A stretch of DNA of 64,000 bases from positions 1,054,001-1,118,000 of the forward strand of contig JAKZZE010000013.1 of assembly GCA_024220505.1 (NCBI GenBank), read 5' to 3'. The position numbers and the translations under genes were made by a program. The notes under the pieces are model-generated. The model searched no databases and had not been told where the DNA came from. It saw only the letters and a program-made list of their open reading frames with translations. The stretch comes from Rhizopus arrhizus (lineage: Eukaryota; Mucoromycota; Mucoromycetes; Mucorales; Rhizopodaceae). Positions 57,635-64,000 of this stretch are shown piece after piece (position 1 is the first letter of the stretch; each line of letters starts with the position of its first letter).

Positions 57635-58584
57635 TTAATGATCTTCTTCATCTGTGCCAGGGCAGTTTTCATCCAAATCTTTTTGGTCTTCATATTTAGC
57701 TCGACACCAAAAGCAATAATAATACTTTTCTCTTAAATAATTGATCAATTTTTCAACCTTTTCATCAAGCTTATATCGAAATATTGAGCAAAACGTAAAT
57801 TCTTTTATACGAGCTATTTACCGGCAGTGATTTCAGATTTTCTACTTCTTCTTCTGGGTATATCTCTTGCTTTGTCTCTTCTTCTACCTCCTTGTCTTCC
57901 TCCTCTTCCCCTTCCTCTTTGTCTTCTTTTTCTTCTTCTGGTTTAAGCAACCATAAAATATTTGACTAAACAAACAAATGAATTAAAAATGCAAGAAAAA
58001 TTATCTTTTTTTTTTTTACTTCAACGCCTGACTCTTCATCTAATTTCTGACAAATAGATACAGCAGCTACTAAATATCTCATATGCTGACTTTCTTTTGC
58101 TCTTTGAGCCATTATAGCTCTAAAATCATCCGGGTCTATCTTAACCTTCTTTCTTTCCATCTCTTCTTCTTCTTCACGTTCTCGCTTCCTCAGCTCACTC
58201 TCCATACCAATACCTTGCCTTCCTGTTTTTAGATCTACTTTGATAGGTTCCATAATACCTTCTGTCCCTTTCTTTCCTAAAGCATTTCCTTTTCTACACT
58301 CAGTCATAAATAACGTGAATTTTTTCTATTTTGTTTTTTGTTTACTTAAAACCCATCTTCATGAGCATCTTCATTCCTTTGTTGTCATTATCTACAGAGG
58401 TTTGTAAACCTCTTTCTCTTTCTTCTTGCTCTAATATATGACGCGGTTTGATGTATGCCTTCTGTTGTTGTTCTCGAAGCTGTCTCTTTCTTCGTTCAGA
58501 GTAGCTCTCTTTTTTGTTTTCGTTTTCAAAACTTTTTGCTTCCTCTAGGAATTTCAACGACATGTAATCTTCTTCATCGCTCAT
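57635..58584 (-). CDS. G-patch protein, GPATCH11 (CCDC75) homologue
   Basis: Exon 1 (from 58584) begins MSDEEDYMSLKFLEE, coiled-coil-like and basic. It then joins a G-patch spanning the intron near 58310-58360 (GMKMLMKMGFKKGNALG, then TEGIMEPIKV and GRQGIG). A Glu/Arg/Lys-rich helical stretch, an acidic stretch and a C-terminal zinc-like motif YYYCFWCRAKYEDQKDL with ENCPGTDEDH follow, the signature ending of GPATCH11. Human GPATCH11 is found at the kinetochore; fungal function is not known. G-patch proteins often activate DEAH helicases. Confidence 0.85.
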
Positions 58585-58629
58585 TTTTAAGTAAGATCCT
58601 TTTTAAAAAATAAATAAAAAAAAGCAGTA

Positions 58630-58860
58630 CAGTCGTTCTATCATCAATTGGACAATTTTTTTTTAATAAAAATACACTTTTTTCATAAATTATTCGCGCA
58701 TTTTCAAAAACAAATTAGCGCACCAACAAAAAAAAATTCGCATAAAATATTAAAAAGAATTAGCACATATACGAAATAAATATTGGCGCATAAAAAAAAA
58801 AAAAAAAAAAAAAAAACTTGGCGCATTTTCATAAAAAAAAATTAGCGTATAAAACAAAAA
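58630..58860. repeat. Tc1-type terminal inverted repeat and subterminal repeat array
   Basis: The TIR at 58630-58654 (starts CAGTCGTTC, ends ATTGGACA) follows TA at 58628-58629 and matches the one at 14250-14274 in 21 of 25 positions. From 58690 to 58860 the units GCGCATTTTC, GCGCACC, GCGCATAAA and GGCGCATTTTC recur about six times. They form a transposase-binding-like array next to the transposase fragment. Confidence 0.65.
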
Positions 58861-58866
58861 CCTTTA

Positions 58867-59433
58867 TTATAATGGACGTCGGTTTAAGCAATCATCAAAC
58901 CTTTGCGTAGAATATCTACAAAACCCTGCAAGGTCTGAGAAAAGAATTTGATTACAAGCGTCTCTGATCCGTAATGTGAGTGTTTCTTCTTCCAGCAATG
59001 CTTCTCGTTTAAGTTTACTTTTACAAACAGACCAAAATTGTTCAATGGGGTTAACTTCAGGGGAATATGATGGTAGATCAACGCAGCCACATCCACGACC
59101 TTCAATAAGTTTTCTTATATCATTGTTTTTATGGATTGGTACATTATCCATCACAGGATAGTAATCCTTGAACTGTTCATGCTTGTCCAGTTGATCCAAA
59201 ACTCTCTTTACAAAATAAAAATATATACCTTGCGCACTTCTGTTTCTATAGTATTCAATAGGTATACCATATGTATGAAATTGTTTCCAGTTTGTTGGGT
59301 ATCTTGCAGGAGAGAGTAGCCAGGTTTCAGTGATTAAAAGGATTGATGTTGGCTGTACTGCTTTGATAATAGGCTTAATGGCATGTCTGGGTAGGCCGGT
59401 GGCGTTGAAAAGTGTAATTGTTAGAGAGTTCAT
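58867..59433 (-). CDS. Chimeric ORF: LINE endonuclease N-terminus fused to Tc1 transposase C-terminus
   Basis: One uninterrupted 188-codon frame from the ATG at 59433. Residues 1 to about 70 (MNSLTITLFNATGLPRHAI, LLITETWLLSPARYPTNW) are the start of a LINE ORF2 AP-type endonuclease. The next residues (LDQLDKHEQFKDYYPVMDN, then DLPSYSPEVNPIEQFW) are the second and third motifs of a DDE transposase with the expected Asp and Glu, but the first motif is absent. The junction near 59215 has no intron signals. It probably arose when a Tc1 element inserted in a LINE and part of both was lost. Neither activity is likely. Expression not known. Confidence 0.7.
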   Translation of the reverse strand: MNSLTITLFNATGLPRHAIKPIIKAVQPTSILLITETWLLSPARYPTNWKQFHTYGIPIEYYRNRSAQGIYFYFVKRVLDQLDKHEQFKDYYPVMDNVPIHKNNDIRKLIEGRGCGCVDLPSYSPEVNPIEQFWSVCKSKLKREALLEEETLTLRIRDACNQILFSDLAGFCRYSTQRFDDCLNRRPL

Positions 59434-60662
59434 AAGGATACAGAGTCATCCATAGTGATGGCTTCCCCTGTAGGATTGGCATCACTGTTGGTAGAAACAT
59501 GAGACAGATCATCTGCGATTTCCATAGTGATATCATCAGACTGGAAGATATCAGCAGCTTGGTCGGACGCTTTATGTCTGTTAGGTAGGGTTTCTTGCAA
59601 CAGAGCTTTACTGATCCATCCTTTAGAGTAGAAGAATCGAGCAACAGCGTACTTGACAGGAGTGCGGATGTATTTCAGAGCGCGTGCCATACGGTCACTG
59701 TGATGCATGAGGGCGAAATTAGCTCTTTCTTCAGGTGAGAGATCAGCGTATTTAGGATCTCGTAAAACTTTTGGGTCGCAAGGATCAAAATCATCCTTAA
59801 GGGTAACTTTAAAGCGTTCTTATTGTTTACGAAGCTCATTCACATAATCATTATGCACAAGTAATGCAACAATATTGCGATCTGGGTAGTGTATATCCAA
59901 TATACGAGTATTCTGGATATCAAGTTTTCTCAGGCGAGTACGAATCTGACCGATAGGGACTCGTGCCTTAGTTGGCAGGTACACGTATTGAAATCCTTGA
60001 TTCTCAGATGGGGGCTGTAGGAGGCGTGCGGCTGCTTCTTGTCGTTGTGATCGGCGTTGCTGTTCATTCTCTGCAAGACTGCGCTTGATTTGGGAAATAC
60101 GCTGAGGATTATGCCATGGAGGTGTTTGGGAGGATAGTGGAGGAAAATCTTTGGAGTTGAACTGGTTGTCGTCTTTGGAATGGCTGGGTTGTAGAGTCGT
60201 TTGTCCTTGAAGTTGGATCACTTGTTGACGTAAGTTGGCTATCTCTGCACGGGCTGCTGCAAGTTCGGCCGAGAGGCGCTGTATCATGTCCAATAAGTGT
60301 TGCATATCCTGCGCCTGATCGCTTGCGTTACTATTTTGGGTAGGTTGTGTATTGTGGAAATCTCCAGAAGCTTCATCATTTGATGAGCTTACGAGACTGT
60401 TAGGAGAAACTAAAGACTGAACAATGTACATAATGGTGCGAGCCTTAAAGGTCTTACCACATCCATGACAACGAAATATGGACATGAGTGGATCGGCTTT
60501 AGTGGATCCATTACGACGAAATTGGCCCATCTTCTCGCATTGAGGACATCTCAAAGATTTGCGGTGGCTCTCAAACTGTGAAAGCAAGGTAACTACTGTT
60601 TCCTGAGTGAGAGTATCATCTGTATTTATTATATTATTGTTATTTATGTCGCCAGGTGGCAT
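59430..60662 (-). pseudogene. LINE ORF1 (gag-like) interrupted by one stop
   Basis: From the ATG at 60662 (MPPGDINNNN) the frame contains a zinc ribbon-like RCPQCEKMGQFRRNG...FRCHGCGKTFKART (near 60460-60545), a coiled-coil stretch, SQIKRSLAENEQQRRS and the RNA-binding-like IGQIRTRLRKLDIQ. A TAA at 59820-59822 interrupts it in frame; the same frame continues DPKYADLSPEERANFALMH and ends at 59430. Its TGA overlaps the ATG of the next ORF as ATGA, the arrangement used for coupled translation in some LINEs. Apart from the stop, the ORF looks intact. Confidence 0.75.
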
Positions 60663-61084
60663 AATTGAAGCAATTGTTTTCGTCGTGGTTAGTGTAACGT
60701 ATAAATATGCGAAAGAGCTTACGACATTTATCCTGCAGCAGCGACAAAATATATTGGATTTTTTTTTTTAAAAAATAATTTGGCAGCTGCTAGAGCTACT
60801 ATGCTCCTCCGCAGAATGCATCAAGAAAATCTTTATCAGAAAGAATCCCAAGACAATAATCAGATATCACATTAATTTTATACTTTTATTATATATATTT
60901 AAATGCTTTCCTACAGTGTACGTCTAAAGGCGGCACAAGAATAAACTCCTCATACATAAAAAAAAAAAAAAAAAAAATATAACATAAAAACCAAAAACAA
61001 TATTATGACTTGATTAATCGTCACTTTAATAAACTTGAGCCATGTGCTCCTTACAAAAAAAAAAAGAAATTGTGTCCATAATCT
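60663..61084. other. LINE 5' region and spacer
   Basis: Contains the probable 5' UTR of the LINE and A/T-runs (60961-60978). No coding region supported. Confidence 0.4.
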
Positions 61085-61804
61085 TTATGGGATTTCATAT
61101 ATTAATTCACCTTGAGAAGTATATTTTGCAAATTCAGTAATACATCCACAATCGCCTCTGCATCTTGCCCTTCCTGAACCTTCACTGACTGTTTTGCAAT
61201 AACATGAGTTATGCATAACGTCTCTTTCATATTCAATATCATGAAAAAACCGTTTAGGAGGAACTTTACCAAATGGACTAACACCAACATGACCACCAAG
61301 AGGATCTCCACTTATTAATGCAAATCCGATAGCATTTCCACATACTGGTATACCGCCACCTCCATTATAGCATGTTGAAGTTTGCAGTCCATGATCATCC
61401 CGAACTTCAAAAAGCATGATACTTCCTTTTTGAAATTTAAACTTTCCACTCATTTCAACAAATGCTTGCATTGTATTCCCACTACTTTCTCTTGGAACGA
61501 TAACAAACTTGTACTTCTTGCCACTTTTACCAAATCCATACATTTGTCCAAAAGGCATAGCATTGTCCAAAACCATTCTGTCATTATTTGAAACAAAATA
61601 ACCTGTTCTAATGTTTGGTGGGTCAACAATTGTTGCTTTGATTGAATAGCCATTTGCACAACGATAACTTTCTGCAATAGGTTCGCTCAAGTTGTCATAA
61701 ATAATATTTCCAAGTTCAGTTCGAACAGGATCACCAAATCTTGCAGTTGCTATACTAATTAGAAATAAGAATAAGAATGTGGCTGTAATTTGTTGTATTT
61801 TCAT
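61085..61804 (-). CDS. Secreted Cys-rich protein of unknown function (239 aa)
   Basis: The start is taken at the ATG at 61804 (MKIQQITATFLFLFLISIATA), which gives a clear signal peptide of about 21 residues; an upstream ATG would add a poor leader. The mature protein is Gly- and Lys-rich with conserved-looking cysteines: SYRCANGYSI, TSTCYNGGGGIPVCGNA and a C-terminal NSCYCKTVSEGSGRARC then DCGCITEF. No known domain recognised. It could be an effector-like or cell-wall-associated protein. Confidence 0.65.
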   Translation of the reverse strand: MKIQQITATFLFLFLISIATARFGDPVRTELGNIIYDNLSEPIAESYRCANGYSIKATIVDPPNIRTGYFVSNNDRMVLDNAMPFGQMYGFGKSGKKYKFVIVPRESSGNTMQAFVEMSGKFKFQKGSIMLFEVRDDHGLQTSTCYNGGGGIPVCGNAIGFALISGDPLGGHVGVSPFGKVPPKRFFHDIEYERDVMHNSCYCKTVSEGSGRARCRGDCGCITEFAKYTSQGELIYEIP

Positions 61805-62043
61805 GTTGACAATTTTATAATAAAGATTTATTCCCCCTATAGTAGTAAAAAAGAAAAAGAGCACAAAATATTTTTTTTTTTTGTAAATAAATAGTTTATT
61901 TTTATTTATAAATTATAATAGGAATCACACATCTGAGAGCGGTATGAACCAAACGGATCTTCCTTTTTTGGCAAGCGACGCAAAGGCACTTCTATACATT
62001 ATTCAAAACTACATTTCTACATCACAACCACCGACAATTGTAA
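61805..62043. other. Short divergent spacer
   Basis: AT-rich, with a T-run near 61870. It is likely the promoter of the secreted-protein gene on the minus strand. Confidence 0.4.
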
Positions 62044-62355
62044 ATGCCACCATCCAGAGGCCCTTACAAAGTACAGCAATCTGCTCTGACACAAGAACAA
62101 CTTGCTGAAGTGGATTCACTTTTTAAAATCTATCGCAAACAGCTTCAATGTTTTGCATGCCATAACACAACTACTTTCCACCGACATGGATCTTCATCTC
62201 GAGACCCCACTCAACCACAGTTTGTGTGTACCTCTTGCAAGAAGTATACTCCTTCCCACACAATGTACCATATGTTCAAGGTCGCTGCTTCTGGAGCTCA
62301 ACCCAAAGATATGGAACGCGCACCTAACGATCCCGCAACTACTGAAATACTTTAA
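62044..62355 (+). pseudogene. LINE ORF1 N-terminal fragment (truncated)
   Basis: MPPSRGPYKVQQSALTQEQ, then FKIYRKQLQCFACHNTT, HRHGSSSRDPTQPQFVC, TSCKKYTPSHTMYHMF: the zinc ribbon opening of the same LINE ORF1 family as the copy at 59430-60662, on the opposite strand. It is cut off at 62355 after 103 codons. Confidence 0.6.
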
Positions 62356-62658
62356 ATCAACATTTAAAATACACAAAACTCGGAAAATACATAAATGGTA
62401 ATATATGGTTGCGTCTAACGTTTTGAAACTTACACACGCCTCTTGGCTTGTTTGTTTTCCCCCTCGTTTACGCTTTGTAAAATTCATAATTTTATAAACT
62501 ACTTAGACCCAACAAAGTAAGCCTGACAATTTTAAAATATGTACAATCAGAAATACTTATGAAATATAAATAAAGTTACCATTTTAAAACCGTTTATTAA
62601 AATAAAACCTACAATTAAAACAACTGGTGCCTTCTGCCAGAAAGGAAGAATACATAGA
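62356..62658. other. Possible LTR end and primer-binding site
   Basis: The sequence TGGTGCCTTCTGCCA at 62625-62639, preceded by AACAAC, resembles a primer-binding site after a 5' LTR of a Ty3/gypsy element and lies 20 bases before the gag start. LTR boundaries could not be defined. Confidence 0.3.
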
Positions 62659-64000
62659 ATGGAGCAAAAGAGCAAGAATTTTCAAATTATGCCTTCCTCT
62701 GGTGACTCAAAAATGATAATACCTGGAGTGTCAAGAGACCTCATAAAAATCCCTTCATACGATAAAAGCAAAGACCCAAACGACTGGTTACAACTGTTTG
62801 AATCATGCATGGATATAACGAACGTTGATGAAAAAGGAAAAATCAAAATAGTTCCTGGTTATTTAAATTCTGTATCCATTCGCCAGTGGTTTTCGACCAA
62901 GAGTTTGAAGATTGGAGTACGTTTAAAGAAGAATTTATTGAACGATTTGACGAGCAAAAGATCCCACCAAACATATTATTTGGTCAACTTATGAACATAC
63001 AAAGACATGACAACGAAAATTTAAAGAAATACGTTGATCGTTTCAATCATCTTCAGCTCACATACATTCGTACCGCTAAAAGAAAAACTAGTGGTGTTGA
63101 TCTCAAGGACGATCTGTTGAAATATATACTTATTGAAGGCATTCGTCCAAAATGGTTGAGAACGATAGTTAATCAAACCGAACCGAAGAAACTAAGCGAT
63201 GCGGTCAAGATAATTCGTGACCTTGACGATAGCAAAGAAAACGACGACGCCAAAATTGAAGCTAAAATGAGGTCAGAAGACCCGTACGACAGTGACGCCG
63301 AAGCAAGTGACCACAAATATAAACAAAGGATAGAAGAAAAATGGATAAACAAAAACAATTCAAAGGAAAGATCAAGCTTTGAAAATACTCATCATCAAAG
63401 ACATTTGAAAGCTACCAAGGAGAATAGACCTGACTTGGAAGATAAACTGGACCATTTAACACATCGAATGGAACAGTTAACTTTGTTGGTGGAAAAGTCG
63501 GGTAAACAACCTGAAACGTCGTGCTACAATTGTAAAGATATTGGTCATTCTGCATAAGAGTGTACTCGGCCCTGCAAAGTCTGTAAGGGAAACTTTGGCA
63601 GCCATGTGTTTTGGGAGTGCGATCAATACAAACCAAAGCCAAGAAGAAACAACAACGAACAAAACTTCCTGATCGAGACTACGGTTGAAGAAACGAGTGA
63701 CTATAAAGAGAATCTGGCTGCTGAAAAAAGAAATCGTTCGGGTACTGACTCGGATGTAAGAAAGACTAGAAGTGGTAAAAAGCTTAAAGTTCACGACACC
63801 ATACCTTCCGATCACCCAAGAAACAAGAAATCACCAAATGAAGAAAGAAAAGAAACACCAAAAGAAATGAAATCTTCACACTCCCACCTAAAGTCAAAGC
63901 AAACCGAAAAGACTGATCAATCTTCAAGAAAACGCTCATCAAAAGAATCAAAGCCTGCTAAAGCCAAAGAAAGAAAACTTCAAAACGACACGGATGATGA
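62659..64000 (+). pseudogene. Ty3/gypsy-type gag gene, broken and running off the edge
   Basis: The first frame starts at 62659 (MEQKSKNFQIMPSSG) with YDKSKDPNDWLQLFESCMD and IRQWF. A frameshift at a T-run near 62890 leads into the next frame (FDQEFEDWSTFKEEFIERF), the retrotransposon gag domain, with FGQLMNIQRHDNENLK and ILIEGIRPKWLRTIV. The zinc knuckle (CYNCKDIGHSA) contains a TAA at 63555-63557, and the frame continues ECTRPCKVCKGNFGSHVF. A long Lys/Ser/Glu-rich tail reaches the window end. Two disabling changes suggest a decayed copy. The pol region, if present, is outside the window. Confidence 0.7.

Noticed and set aside
1..64000. tRNA genes, rRNA genes and CRISPR arrays
   Set aside because: Scanning by eye for B-box-like GTTCGA contexts and spaced direct repeats gave no convincing candidate; a dedicated tRNA search was not possible.

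Overview
The window looks like nuclear DNA of an early-diverging filamentous fungus, most likely Mucoromycota (Mucorales type). It is AT-rich and its genes are split by many very short GT..AG introns (about 45-60 bases). It carries lineage-typical families: a pair of GH134 beta-mannanases, a GH28 polygalacturonase, and remnants of Fanzor, LINE, Ty3/gypsy and Tc1/IS630 elements. Exon structures were worked out by eye from frame, splice signals and family resemblance; no search was run.

Layout. 2.2-11.7 kb is a dense housekeeping block: an eIF4B-like translation factor, two small unknown proteins, an acidic protein with KEN-box, D-box and PIP-like motifs, a membrane-anchored glycosyltransferase-like protein with a discoidin-like C-terminus, and the U2AF large subunit. 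11.8-14.3 kb holds dead Tc1/IS630-type transposons. A polygalacturonase follows (15.1-16.3 kb), then a frame-broken unknown gene, a truncated Fanzor N-terminal fragment (about 18.0-18.8 kb) and the first GH134 mannanase (19.1-19.6 kb). 20-27 kb is gene-poor and full of fossils: a 5'-truncated LINE with poly(A) and a 15-base target duplication, a Tc1 end-to-end palindrome flanked by TA, and decayed unknown ORFs. A SAM methyltransferase with a myristoylation-type N-terminus lies at 27.3-28.6 kb. A Fanzor pseudogene with a damaged RuvC-III site is at 29.4-30.4 kb.

31.3-45.1 kb is a second housekeeping block: ribosomal protein eL20, a GATA-finger protein, a La protein, a protein with a C-terminal Zn2Cys6 cluster, a four-span membrane protein and the DNA helicase Hrq1. 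A paralogous methyltransferase follows (46.1-47.5 kb), then nearly 7 kb with no supported gene. The second GH134 mannanase (54.4-54.9 kb) shares promoter motifs with the first. mS35 and a GPATCH11-like protein are convergent at 56.9-58.6 kb. The right end is mobile DNA: a LINE 5' half fused in frame to a transposase C-terminal half, a secreted protein of unknown function, another LINE ORF1 fragment and a broken gag gene running off the edge.

Functionally the window combines translation (eIF4B, eL20, mS35), RNA processing (U2AF, La), DNA maintenance (Hrq1) and secreted plant-polysaccharide degradation (GH28, two GH134). The most interesting material is the set of Fanzor (eukaryotic TnpB relative) fossils and the chimeric LINE/transposase ORF.
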